Source of the DNA: Prinsepia uniflora
Lineage: Eukaryota; Streptophyta; Magnoliopsida; Rosales; Rosaceae
Assembly (NCBI GenBank): GCA_032719365.1
Contig: CM064872.1
Location: 55,232,891 to 55,296,890 of the forward strand
Length of the DNA stretch: 64,000 nucleotides
Direction of reading: 5' to 3'
Shown here: positions 11,893 to 22,793 of the stretch, in pieces
How the letters are laid out: each line of letters starts with the position of its first letter
Numbering within the stretch: the stretch's first letter is position 1
Notes under the pieces: generated by a model
Databases searched by the model: none
Told to the model about the DNA's origin: nothing
What the model saw: the letters and a program-made list of their open reading frames with translations, nothing else
Translations under genes and position numbers: made by a program

Positions 11893-13528
11893 GACCCGTT
11901 GATCAAAAGCTCGACCCGGTCTACTATGGGCCACCCTTGATCAAAATTTAGCGGGCTGGACTTGGCTTAGGGTGTTTAAACCCGATAAGCCTAATAGGTC
12001 GGGGCCTAGTAAGCCCAGTCCAGCCCATTCATGTAAGCCCAACCCATTCATGTAAAACCGACCCATAAACCCGAATTAAAAACATATGTTTTATCTTCAG
12101 CCCAAAATGAAAAACTCCAAATCCAACCCAACTATCAAAAACCTAACCCAATTATTTTTAAAAGCCTAGCCCATAAGTAATTTTACCCTAACCCTAACTA
12201 CATAAACACGGACAAAGCTCTAAGTCTCTCAAACTCTCAAAGACACAAACCTACCACGCAACACACTAGAGGTGTCTTCACTTTTGAGAATGGTGATGTA
12301 AAAATTTTTGCAATTCAGGTGAGTCCTATTTCTTACATTCTTGTTTTATAAGGTTTGTTTTATTCCGGTGAGTTAAAGCTTACCTATATGCTGCTTCTTG
12401 TCTTAGCCCTTCTGATTTTCCCTTGTTTCCAATTGCAGGTGAGTCTCAAGCAAAAGCATTTGAATATTGCAAAATTTTGAGCCTGAACAGGGACTAGATC
12501 CTATGCTAGATTTAATAATTGTAGGCTCTAAGTGGTAATTTGGGATTCAAAGTCGAGCCATCCACTAGAAAGAAAAATTGGTTGCTACCTCCATTCACCC
12601 TGTGGAACAGAATGGCCTCTCACCTACTGAGGTATAATCTTTTTTCAGTTGTTCGAGTCATTCATTTTTTTATGCCATGCATGAAATGATCTATGATCAA
12701 TCCAATATTGGGATTAAACTGTGAAAACTGCATTTATTGAAAAGTATGTCACATGGATTGGTTGGTGGAACCCAAATCATTTATTGTCATTTGATTCTAT
12801 CAAATTCAAAACTTGGTTCAAGTTTTCATTCCCTCTACTTACAGGCACTTTGATCTGATCTATCCACTCTATATGTTTGTTACATAAGTTTGTTTGCAAT
12901 AGCAAGGGAGCACCAACTTAGAGGCTATCCAAATTATAACGATATCGGGAGGATAGATTCATTTTTAGATGAAGGTTAAAGAGAAAAATGAACTTTTGAG
13001 CTTCTTATATTCTCTTTACCGCAACATGCAACTATTTTTTGAAATTGTATTATGTAGTCTTGGAGATCTCTTTGTCCTTTGTTATCATTGTGCAAAGAGA
13101 CATTTGTATGGTTAGCTGCTTGCTTTGTTTTCTTACAGAAGGGTGTTTTGAAATTGTGCAGATTACTAACTCCTTGCTTGCTAATACTTGAGTGCAAAGG
13201 ATGTGCATCCCATTGTGCATGATTGGGTTCAGGTTCTAAGAAAAGAAGTGAATGATTCTATGAAGCTGGCAGTGCACCCTCGAGGATTTTTCTAATATAA
13301 TATTTTTTCTTCATATTTGTCTTTTTTAACTCCAAATTTATCATTGAATCAATTATTTTTTTTAAAAAGCCCTTTTATGCCCGACCATGGTAGGCTTGTT
13401 CGACTTGGCCCATTAAGCCCGATAAAATCCGTGGACTTTCATATATGTCATCAAGCTCAATCGGCCCGGCCCAGTATTTTTCAGAATTTGTCATAAGCCC
13501 ACCCCAGCTCGGCCCAATGTCGAGGCCT
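11893..13528. mobile_element. DNA-transposon-like insertion with near-perfect 8-bp TSD
   Basis: A 1.64 kb block interrupts the tnp2 frame. Flanks ACCTGTTA (11885-11892) and ACATGTTA (13529-13536) differ at one base and could be an 8-bp target duplication (hAT) or a 9-bp one (MULE) if one base is added. The right end read inward is TAGGCCTCGACATTGGGCC, and the left edge has several GGGCC/AGCCC motifs, as in plant hAT ends, but good terminal inverted repeats are not obvious. Inside are a telobox-like ACCCTAACCCTAAC, CT-rich leader-like sequence and good splice-donor sequences, but no transposase. Confidence 0.5.
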
Positions 13529-14090
13529 ACATGTTATCAAATTCCTTCCATGCCTTTATGTCGGCTGGATACCTCAATGAATCGTCATTAATGTGTTCAT
13601 CCTTGTGCCACCTCATATCATGGGTTGTATGAGATGACATGAAGAGTCTTTTAACCTTGGCTTCAGTGGAAAATAACTCAACACCCTATTTCGAATCTTA
13701 TTCTTTTGAAACGTAGGCTTATTACACACGCGACATTTGTCAAGTTGCTCTAATTCATCTTAAAATAATGTATAGTTGTTCTTAAATGCATGGATATTTA
13801 CATACCCTAAATTGAGATCTTTCAAAAGTTTCTTCGAGCTATAATGATCTTAAGGGAGATTGTTGTCTTCATTCGGATAATGTTGTCCATCATGTGATCA
13901 ACATGCTTGTTCGTTTGATCTAGTAATGGAGATCCTACCCTTCGGGTTGAGACATAGGGGAATCATCATCCATATCATCAGATGCGAGAGGAAAACATCG
14001 GTTAATATCTCAACGAATTTTATCATTATCACACCATTATCTGAATCACTTTCATCTTGATGGGTCCTTGGAACTGAAGTTTTCATTGCA
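13529..14090 (-). pseudogene. CACTA tnp2 N-terminal part
   Basis: Reading down from 13930, the minus frames show KLLKDLNLGYVNIHAFKNNY, then CRVCNKPTFQKNKIRNRVL, then YFPLKPRL and MRWHKDEH. These are the conserved zinc-ribbon-like and PLKPRLQRLF/MRWH blocks at the start of tnp2. The frame is broken more than once. The more N-terminal frame 13898-14086 is plausible as the variable start of the protein but is not diagnostic. Confidence 0.75.
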
Positions 14091-15220
14091 GTAAAATTAT
14101 ATTCATCTTGATAGATCTAATTAGTGTAGTTGTGTATGATCCCATTTTGTGACAGATGCATATGGACATCATTCAGCGACATACAACAATAATTGTTACA
14201 TTAATGGCACGAACACGAAATGCACATTTGATCACTACAATGACTATGTGCAAAGGCAATGAAGCTGTGGATCCCTTCCAAATACTGATGAGAAGATCTA
14301 TCCAACATTTGCATTCAGCTCTATCCATTGTGTCTGTTTCCACAAAATAGAATCAATGTAAGTAAATGCATTAATATTGTTCTATAGTTGGAACAAGTTA
14401 ATATCAAAACCCACTCATCTCTTTATGCCTTTGGTGATTTGGCTCTATTCCATTCGAGAGTGCATGTTCTATGTTGTATAGTTTGCAACCTAGGAGGTGA
14501 GTTTTGATCGAGGGAAATTTTGGCAGCATTACCCTACAGTTCTCCAAATGCACGACTTAGATTTTTTAAACAAATATCTAATATACTTTCGGAGAGCATT
14601 GCGAAGATATAAATCGAATTTCCCAATCGAAATCTAACAACATAGACAACAAACTACACAACACATAGTTGTGCACCCTAAACCATCTAAATAAATAGGC
14701 AATTTAAGAGTCAGTCAATCAATCTGATTCACTGCCTCTTAAGCAGGTCTGAAATTTTCTATTGAATTTCATTGTACAAAGTTAATCAACCCGATTTATT
14801 TCGCATGAACAACAAAATCACAAATTTCTAGCATAATTATATCCAAAATTCTAAATATTTTCTACAAAATTCCAAGCATAATTATATCCACAATTCTAAA
14901 CAATTTCCTACAAATTTTCAACAATAAATCATAATTTCCTAGCATAATTATATCCAAAATTCTTAGCACAATTAAAATGAGAGGCAAACACACATACCTT
15001 TTTGTATATATTCCTTCAAATCAATCACAAATTTCCTACAACACAAAAATTGATTAGTTTCCAATAAAAAATCAAAATCTCAAAACTACAAAAAAAAAGT
15101 TAAAATCATCAAACATTCAGAATTGATAGTGGTACTTCAAAGACAAAGGAATTTGATTGGTATTGATGATGAAATGATGCTATAGTTGGTGAGAGTGAGT
15201 GAGTAAGAGAGTAATGAGAG
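14091..15220. other. AT-rich tail of the CACTA relic with short repeats
   Basis: No gene is seen. A unit close to AGCATAATTATATCC followed by AAAATTCT occurs three times near 14831, 14876 and 14940. CACTA elements carry subterminal repeats next to their ends, so these may be the 5' subterminal repeats, but no terminal inverted repeat was identified. Confidence 0.4.
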
Positions 15221-15229
15221 GTGTGAGAG

Positions 15230-15376
15230 AGTTTTTTTTTTTTTTTTGGATTCCAAAAGGTACATACAAGAAAGGGGGAATTTATACCATATTAGGATGC
15301 CATCGAGATTCGAACTTGAGACTGCAGGTCTATAATGTCAAGGCTCTTACAATAGAGCTAGACCCACATGGTAGAT
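15230..15376 (-). mobile_element. tRNA-derived SINE with poly-A tail and TSD
   Basis: On the minus strand it starts ATCTACCATGTGGGTCTAGC, carries a box A-like TAGCTCTATTGTAAGAG and a box B GTTCGAATCTC, and ends in a run of ~16 A (T run at 15232-15247 on plus). GTGTGAGAG occurs at 15221-15229 and again at 15377-15385, a 9-bp target duplication. At ~145 bp it has the size and architecture of plant SINEs transcribed by RNA polymerase III. Confidence 0.8.
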
Positions 15377-15385
15377 GTGTGAGAG

Positions 15386-15620
15386 TTAAGAGGGGAAAGA
15401 AGAAGAAATGCTTATGCGGGTTGTCATTTAATGTGTTCAGACCTTTTCTCGATGAAGAGTTTGCCAGGCAAACGTTAATGCTCCAAAACATTTCTTCACA
15501 CAAAATTTTTTCGTGCACAACCTAATTTGAGTCAACGCAAACATTTGATTGACGAAGACAAATTCCGCTGGGCAAACAAGCTTCCTGAGCGGAGTTTTCC
15601 TGGTGAGCATTCTTTCTTTC
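15386..15620. other. Unassigned spacer
   Basis: Open frames here are short and overlap low-complexity sequence. Nothing is recognised apart from repeated GGCAAAC/TTCTTCACACAAA-like words shared loosely between 15460 and 15580. Confidence 0.4.
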
Positions 15621-15683
<63 letters not shown>

Positions 15684-15829
15684 AGTAATAATAATAGTAA
15701 TATTATTATTACTATTATTACGAATAATAATAATAATAATAACAATAATAATAATAATAATAATAACAATAATAATAATAACAACAATAATAATAATAAC
15801 AATAATAATAATATTATTAATAATATGAA
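15621..15829. repeat. AAT/AAC trinucleotide microsatellite
   Basis: About 205 bp of mostly (AAT)n, interrupted by AAC, AGT and inverted ATT units near 15681-15720. Open frames of poly-Asn and poly-Leu across it are artefacts of the repeat. The inverted ATT block makes a potential snap-back with the flanking AAT tracts. Confidence 0.95.
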
Positions 15830-15989
15830 CGAAAAAAGGGTTTGAAAAATATTTTTGTAATTAACGAAAAAAGGGGTTTAAAAAAGATCTTTGTAATTAA
15901 CGAAAAAATGGGTAAATAAGATCTAGATCGTGTAGAACGATCTAGAAAAACCAAAACCATGAAAACCCCCTTCCAGTTCCAGCCTGTAG

Positions 15990-16272
15990 TGTCACGACCC
16001 GACCCACCTAGTACGATATTGTCCGCTTTGGACCCAGCCTTCACGGTTTTTTTCTAGGAACTTACGTGCAACTTCCTAGTAGGTCACCCATCTTGGGATT
16101 GCACCAACTCAAACTCCCTTAACCTTGGACTTCCAACCAAACTCAAAGCTAGTGAGCTCCCAAAATGCCTCATGCTAGATAGATACGTGCCCACACATAT
16201 AAAGTACTTCACATTTCCCTCCTCGAGCGATGTGGGATTGTTCACTGTTCATCTCAAGGCACGGGTCTTACA
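15990..16272 (-). mobile_element. Solo LTR of the TRIM family
   Basis: It starts TGTCACGACCCGACCC and ends CGGGTCTTACA, and aligns with the LTRs of the TRIMs at 10774 and 16810 (shared blocks include GATATTGTCCGCTTTGG and CATGCTAGATAG). The flanks TGTAG (15985-15989) and TGCAG (16273-16277) are a probable target duplication with one change. A solo LTR forms by recombination between the two LTRs of a full element. Confidence 0.8.
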
Positions 16273-16809
16273 TGCAGAGAGGTCTGTGAGGCCGTCGACT
16301 AGGGGTTTTAATCAATTTTTTGTTTGATTTTTTTTTTTGTAAAAATTGAAACTGAATCAGGTTGGGAATTGGTTTTGGTTCGGTCTGGTTCTCAGTCTCA
16401 AAATTTTTTGAACCCCAAAACTAGTTAAACTGATTCAGTTCGATTTTGAACCAGTTTAACTGGTTTCCGTATGTGATGTAGAGAACGAGGGAGAGGCCGA
16501 GAAGAAGAGACCGAGAAGGAGAGGCTAATGTTGTGAGCTTCGAAGACGACGGATCAGGCTTCAGAAAAGGCGGAGATGAGGAATTAGATGGAGATTGAGA
16601 TATCATGTTAGAAGGAGAAATTGCACAGAGGTGTGAGGCCATGAGCTTCAACGAAGTTGTAGAGTAGGAGGTCGAAGATGGGCTTTGACGAAGACGGGGA
16701 GGTTGAGGAAGAAGAAGATGGAGATAACGAAGAACATAGAGATAACCAGGGAGATGGACAAAATGAGGAGAGGGAGAGATTGAGTGAAGGTCGTTTGGTG
16801 AGTGGTTAG

Positions 16810-17541
16810 TGTCAGGACCCGACCCTCCTCTGTCAGGTCCCGACTCATCTATCACGATATTGTCCGCTTTGGGCCTCCTTGCCCTTGCCCTCACGGTTTT
16901 GTTTTCGGGAGCTCATGGTGCAACTTCCCAGGGGGTCACCCATCATGGAATTGCACCAGCCTCAACTCGCTTAACTTTGGGGTTCGAATCCCCCCCAAAG
17001 CCACTGAGCTCCCAAAAGGCCTCATGCTAGATAGGTGTGTGCCTACACCTTTAAGGCACACCACCATTCCCTTCCCAGACCATTCCCCCTCGCAGGAATG
17101 TGGGATTGTTCACCGTTCCCTCAAGGACACGGGTCTTACCATCCACCCCCCTTAGGGCCCAGCGTCCTCGCTGGCACACTTCCCGGTCGGGGTCTGGCTC
17201 TGATACCATTCTGTCAGGACCCGACCCTCCTCTGTCAGGTCCCGACTCATCTAGCACGATATTGTCCGCTTTGGGCCTCCTTGCCCTTGCCCTCACGGTT
17301 TTGTTTTCGGGAGCTCATGGTGCAACTTCCCAGGGGGTCACCCATCATGGAATTGCACCAGCCTCAACTCGCTTAACTTTGGGGTTCCAATCCCCCCCAA
17401 AGCCACTGAGCTCCCAAAAGGCCTCATGCTAGATAGGTGTGTGCCTACACCTTTAAGGCACACCACCATTCCCTTCCCAGACCATTCCCCTCGCAGGAAT
17501 GTGGGATTGTTCACCGTTCCCTCAAGGACACGGGTCTTACA
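16810..17541 (-). mobile_element. TRIM retrotransposon, complete, TSD GTTAG
   Basis: Minus-oriented copy of the same family as 10774-11442. Left LTR 16810-17140, right LTR 17212-17541, internal 71 bp. The primer site appears as its complement GCTCTGATACCA at 17197-17208. GTTAG flanks it at 16805-16809 and 17542-17546. The two LTRs are nearly identical over 330 bp with few substitutions, so this copy is much younger than the one at 10774. The left LTR has C for the last A of its terminal TTACA. Confidence 0.93.
17197..17208 (-). other. tRNA-iMet primer binding site of TRIM 2
   Basis: The complement of TGGTATCAGAGC sits three bases from the right LTR, as in TRIM 1. Confidence 0.9.
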
Positions 17542-17851
17542 GTTAGGGTTCGTGAGGGTGAGCAATCAGGCAAGACGAAATCAAAGAGTGATGAGGTTGA
17601 GTGAATGATGATAGAGTTGAGAGACCAAGAGAGATTAGAGGATTGAGAGCGAGATGAAAGGGATTACAGATTAGAACGAGATGGGTCATCATCATGCAGC
17701 TCTAGAAATCGAGAGAGGCGAGACTCGAGAGAGATGAGCGCAATAATTGAGCGAAAGGGTTAGGGATTAGGGATGGGGCGACTACGAATGGCTTCATTTT
17801 GGAGATAGAGAGCTTGGGTTGTTGGGCTTGGGGACCTTGGGTTAGGCTAAG

Positions 17852-18120
17852 TGTAGGACAGTGTTATCTTAGACATGTATATACATATGTAGGCTAGCCT
17901 AACTCTAGACCTATTTTGATATTTAGACCCATGTAATTAAGCAACACGTGTATACTAGAAATACCTACCTGGCTTAGGTACCAACAGTTAGTTAGTTACT
18001 AACTGATGTTCAGATAAGATGAGGACAAGGTTAATTGCCTGATCGTATCTCCCTGTCAAATTGTATATATATACAGCCTCTGGACATATGAATACATATC
18101 AGAAATTCATCATTTCTACA
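17852..18120 (+). repeat. Copia 5' LTR
   Basis: 269 bp, with a TATA-like TGTATATATATAC near 18062 that may be the promoter. It differs from the right LTR (289 bp) mainly in a longer TG/TA microsatellite there and in scattered substitutions. Confidence 0.92.
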
Positions 18121-18178
18121 CGTTATCAGAGCATACACGTCAGACCACCATAGTTTGATCCTCCTTCCTTTCCCTACC

Positions 18179-19135
18179 ATGGCTAGTGACTCTTGTGCCT
18201 CTCCTTCAATCTCATCGAACCATATTTCAACCTTAGTTTCTATCAAACTCACTGAATCAAATTATCTTCTCTGAGAAAGCCAGATCAAGCCTTTTTTGAT
18301 CGGCTATAACTACTGGTGGTTCATTGATGGAACTCACTCCCCCCCCCCCTCTCTCTCTCTCCTACCTTACCCTCGTCGGACATCATTGAATCTTTTCCCT
18401 AATCTGATTCATCATCCTCTGCCCTTACTGCCTCTTTAGTTCCCTTACTGCCTCTTTGGTTCCTCTTCCTAATTCTGCATACCACTAATAGTACCAGATT
18501 GATCAAACTCTCATCAACATGCTTCGCACAATGCTGACAGAACCAATCCTATCTCAGGTTATCGGTCTAAAAACCTCACGTGAAATCTAGGAATGCATGC
18601 GCCAAACTTTCTCCCAACAATCCCTAGAAAATGCCACTAATGTCAGAGTCCAACTCATGTCTCTCACAAAAGGCTCCCAATCCATCTATGAATACCTCAC
18701 TCATGCCAAAACACTCGCAGACTCCCTTGTTGCCATCAATGAACCATTCTCTTCACATGACTTGGTCATTGCTATCTTACGTGGTCTTAGACCTGAATAC
18801 AGCATTCTTGTGACAACCATGCTCAACTTTCCTCCCCTTCCTCCCTTCAATGATCTTAGAGCCCGTCTTCTCTCCTTCGAAGCCCAACAAGTCTCCATCC
18901 TCCAACCTGCTATTATCAACCCGTCCACAGCCTTATACACTACCTCTCATCAATCTGCTCCTCCATGTGGTCACTCTAGTTTTCAGCGAGGACCACGCCC
19001 TAGTCGTGGCTCCAGATTCCCGAATCATCGCAGTTATCCACGCTTCTCCTCCACCAATCCCTCCCCCCCCCCCCCCCCCCTCCCCTCTTCCCACAGGCTC
19101 TCAATGTTGGTCCTGTAACCGTCTTGGCCACATTG
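18179..19135 (+). pseudogene. Copia gag, with internal stop
   Basis: ATG at 18179 opens MASDSCASPSISS... and the Copia gag block SIKLTESNYLL, but a TGA at 18272-18274 replaces the expected Trp. The frame resumes as 18597-19118 with SIYEYLTHAKTLADSLVAIN and AILRGLRPEYSILVTTML, the UBN2/retrotransposon gag domain. A shifted frame (18850-19464) then carries the zinc knuckle CWSCNRLGH, whose last Cys is Tyr. Poly-C runs at 18341-18350 and 19062-19080 are likely slippage sites that broke the frame. Confidence 0.85.
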
Positions 19136-20790
19136 CTACTCAATACCGAACTTGTCTCAATCTGCAGACCACAATCTATCCCAAAGCATTCGCTGGTTTC
19201 CATCTTGCCAATGTTTCAGACCCAACATGGTGCTCGGACACAGGTGCCACTCATCATGTTACCATGAATCTTCCCTGCCCACAACAACCTGCTACTTCTT
19301 CCCCAGATCAAATCATGGTTGGTAATGGTACACCTCTTTCAATCCACCAGACTGGTATAGTTTCCTTCTCCTCTGGCCTCTTAACTTTTCAACTCTCTGA
19401 TGTCCTATATGTCCCCTCCATTCAAAAGATATGTCTCTCAATTCACCAGGGACCATCAAGTTAAAGTCACATTCTTCCCCGACCACTTTCTTATTCATGA
19501 TTTGCTCAAGAATCGAATTCTCTTTCAGGGCCCTTGTAAAGACGGTCTCTACATGATCCACCCTTAACGATCCACCTCACCATAGGTCTTCCTCACTACT
19601 GCAACCCCCTCCCTTTAGCACTAGCTGCTAGGACACCATTCTTCCTAAGTTCTTTGCATGGTGGCAGCCATCATCAACCTATGTTCCCATATATCTTTAA
19701 ATTATGTACCCTTTTGTACTCATTGTGCTCTAAACAAGAGCACTAGACTGTCTTTTCTTCTATTGTTCATCAATCAATAAAATCGTTCGATTTAATACAT
19801 TCAGATGTTTGGATGTCTGTTGTACGTTCAGTCTCTTGTTTTCGATATTATGTCCTATTCACTGATGACTATACTCGTTTTACGTGGATATTTCCTTTAA
19901 GAAATAAATATGAAGTCTACAACCATTTTACTAAATTTTATTCCTATGTACAAACACAATTCCAAACCAAAATAACCTAGTTTCATAGTGATGGTGGCAC
20001 GGAATACACCAGCACTCAATTCCAAACCTTTTGCTCTCTTCAAGGCATTCACCAACCAACGATTTTGTTGTCCCCACAACCCTCAACAAAATGGATAGGC
20101 ATAAAGAAAACACAGTCACATCTCCGAAATGGGTAGAACACTGCTCCATACTGCAGGTCTGCCCTATTCTTATTGGGCAGATGCCATTACTACTGCTGTT
20201 TTTCTCATCAATCTTCTCCCCACTCCTTCTCTTAAATGGATCACATCTCAGAAATGGGTAGAACACTGCTCCATACTGCAGGTCTGCCCTATTCTTATTG
20301 GGCAGATGCCATTACTACTGCTGTTTTTCTCATCAATCTTCTCCCCACTCCTTCTCTTAAATGGACCTCACCATACTCTAAACTCTATGATCGCACCCCT
20401 CCTTATCACATCCTCAAAACTATTGGTTGCTCCTTCTTCCCATTCCTTGGTCCCTACACTAAACATAAGCTGGAACCCCGCAACCTACCATATGTTTTCC
20501 TAGGCTACAACCCTCACCATGCAGGAAATCGTTGCCTCCATGTTCCCATAGGTCGAGTCTACATCAATAGTCATGTCGCCTTCAATGAAATTGACTTCCC
20601 TTATCCAAAGTCCTCACAATCTGTCTCTAACTTCACCTTCACCCCTCTAGTCGAAATCAGCCTTCTACTGCCCCACAAATCCCAACCGCACCAGTTCCAC
20701 CCCATATTTCCTTCCCATTCCCTCACCTCCATTATCACCCTCATCAGCCCTTTTTCCCAACCTGTCCACTTCAGTCAGTTACCTTGAATC
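19136..20790 (+). pseudogene. Copia protease and integrase region, frameshifted
   Basis: The frame 18850-19464 contains the protease active site in WCSDTGATHHVT (usual form W-x-x-D-S/T-G-A-T-x-H). Integrase follows in broken frames: VLFTDDYTRFTWIFPLRNKYE near 19850 and FHSDGGTEYTSTQFQ near 19980, carrying Asp residues of the catalytic triad, with a stop (TAG) just before. A 125-bp tandem duplication at 20116-20365 duplicates the block LPYSYWADAITTAVFLINLL. After it, KPIGCSFFPFLGPY-like and YVFLGYNP blocks finish the integrase. Confidence 0.85.
20116..20365 (+). repeat. 125-bp tandem duplication inside Copia integrase
   Basis: Copies 20116-20240 and 20241-20365 are almost identical, both encoding MGRTLLHTAGLPYSYWADAI in different frames. 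Since 125 is not a multiple of three the duplication itself shifts the frame. Near identity suggests it arose after, or late in, the decay of the element. Confidence 0.95.
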
Positions 20791-20990
20791 TCCCCTGTTC
20801 CCCTCACCCCTCACCCCTCACCCCACATCCCTCCTTACCACCCAAAAAATATTCATCATATGACTACCCGCAGCAAAGCTGGGATTTCCAAATCCCGCGA
20901 ACCTACTATTTACTTCCAAGTATCCCCTTCCCCAAGCTTTCACCACTACCAAAGTCCATCTCACAAAACCCACCCCCTACACTCAAGCCT

Positions 20991-22503
20991 CCAAATCTAC
21001 TGACTGGACGGTTGCAATGCAGGTTGAGTACGAAGCTCTCATAAAGCAACACACCTGGACCCTAGTTCCCTTACTCTCCCATGCCAATGTTGTGGGCTGC
21101 AAGTTGGTTTTTCGAATTAAGCAGCGTGTAGATGGCTCCATTGAACGCCACAAAACACGCCTTATTGCCAAAGGCTTTCACCAACAAGAGGGCCTTGAAT
21201 ACCATGAGACCTTCAGCTCCGTAGTCAAACCAACAACCATCAGAGTGGTCCTAACTCTTGTTGTTTCACTTGGCTGGCCAATCCGTCAACTGGATGTCAC
21301 CAATGCCTTTCTTCATGGCACTTTAGATAAGGAGCTCTACATGGTTCAGCCCCCTGGCTTCATTGATCCCCATCGTCCTCATCATGTTTTCCGACTCCAA
21401 AAAGCCCTCTATGGCCTCAAGCAAGCCCCACACACATGGTTTTCTCGTGTCAGCACGTTTCTCCTCCAATATGGCTTCACCCAAAGCTGGACAGGTTCTT
21501 CCATGTTTGTTCTCCATCACCTTGTATAATGTATCTGCTTTTATATGTTGATGACATAATCTTAACAGGGAACTCTCCAAGTGCACTATCTACCTTCATG
21601 ACTTCCTTGGCCCAAGCCTTTGCCATCAAATATTTTGGCCCCCTGCATTACTTCCTAGGTGTTGAAGCCACATCTACTCCTACTATTATCCATCTCGCTC
21701 AAAGTAAATACACAATTGAGCTCTTACAGCGCAGTTTCCTAGCTTATTAAAAACTTGCACCTACCCATGTTGCAGCCAAGAAAGTACTTTCAACAATCCT
21801 TGGACAACCCCTACCCGATCCCTCCATCTACCGTCAACTTGTGGGTGCCCTTCTCTACTTAACACTCACATGGCGAGACATATCCTATGTTGTCCAGAAT
21901 GTTTCCCAATTCATGAGTAGCTCTACAGATGTACATCTCACTGCAGTAAAGTGGATCCTCAGGTACCTCAAAGGAACCCTTGGCATAGGCCTCAACACCT
22001 AACACTCCCGCTTCCCCCTCAACCTACAATCCTTCTCAGACGCTGAATGGGCAAGTTGCCCTGACACCCATAGGTCTGTTACTGGGTTTTGTGTGTTTCT
22101 GGGTCCCAACCTCATTTCTTGGTGTGCCAAGAAACAGAAGATTGTCTCTCATTCCAGTTCAGAGGCTGAATACCGTGCATTGGTTTACACTTGTGCAAAC
22201 ACCATTTGGATCCTCAGTCTCTTGCGGGAACTCCACGTCCACCCTTAGTTGCCCCTTCAACTTTACTGTGACAATATAAGCTCTACCCACATGATAGCAA
22301 ACCCTGTGTTCCATGCTCGAACCAAGCGCATCCCACTTGACTATCACTTTCTCAGGGAAAGAGTTGCTGCTAGCACACACAAAGTTCTCTTCGTCCCCTC
22401 TGCTCACCAACTGGCAATCTCCCCACCAAAGGCCTCCTTATTACTTGTCACAGTCAGCTTGCATCCAAACTTGTCGCCCATAGGGTGCCTAGTTTGCGGG
22501 GGG
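20991..22503 (+). pseudogene. Copia reverse transcriptase and RNase H, frameshifted
   Basis: The frame 21017-21529 reads as the RVT_2 domain: TWTLVPL, GCKLVFRIKQ, RLIAKGFHQQEGLEYHETFS, LDVTNAFLHG and ALYGLKQAPHTWF. The catalytic LLLYVDDIILTGN follows in another frame near 21536. RNase H blocks KQKIVSHSSSEAEYRAL (~22135) and HMIANPVFHARTKRI (~22290) complete it, separated by stops such as the one after LNT near 22001. All key motifs survive but the chain cannot be translated through. Confidence 0.88.
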
Positions 22504-22504
22504 G

Positions 22505-22793
22505 TGTAGGACAATGTAATCTTAGACCCGTATGTACAGATGTAGGCTAACCTAACTCTAGACCTGTTTTGATATCTAGACCCATGTCATTAGGCAACAC
22601 GTGTACACTAGAAATACCTACTTGACTTAGGTAGTTACCAACAGTTAATTAGTTACTAACTGTTGTTCAGATAAGATGAGGACAAGGTTATCTGCCTGAT
22701 CTTATCTCCTTATCAAATTGTGTGTGTGTATATATATATATATATACAGCCGCTGGCAATATGAATACATATCAGATATTCATTATTTCTACA
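22505..22793 (+). repeat. Copia 3' LTR
   Basis: 289 bp with a TG/TA dinucleotide run at 22721-22746. It is preceded by a G-rich polypurine tract (GCGGGGGGG) ending at 22504. Confidence 0.92.

Larger units (their letters stand above)
8950..15220 (-). mobile_element. CACTA (En/Spm-like) DNA transposon relic, nested insertions
   Basis: Minus-strand remains of tnp2, DUF4218 and DUF4216 domains appear in the normal N-to-C order from 14.1 kb down to 8.95 kb. They are split by a TRIM (10774-11442), a 1.6 kb insert (11893-13528) and, at the C-terminal end, element A1. Many stops and frameshifts make it non-functional. Terminal CACTA inverted repeats were not located, so the right limit is approximate; the left end is cut by A1. 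Confidence 0.75.
17852..22793 (+). mobile_element. Ty1/Copia LTR retrotransposon, full length but broken
   Basis: LTRs are 17852-18120 and 22505-22793; both start TGTAGGACA and end TTTCTACA. The internal region (18121-22504) keeps gag, protease, integrase, reverse transcriptase and RNase H in Copia order, with many stops and shifts. A primer site GTTATCAGAGCA follows the left LTR and a G-rich tract precedes the right LTR. Flanks CTAAG (17847-17851) and CTAGG (22794-22798) are a target duplication with one change. It inserted into the hAT-like element at 16300-23087. Confidence 0.93.

Noticed and set aside
15437..15845. Open frames of poly-Leu (minus) and poly-Asn (plus)
   Set aside because: They are produced by the AAT/ATT microsatellite and show no other protein character.
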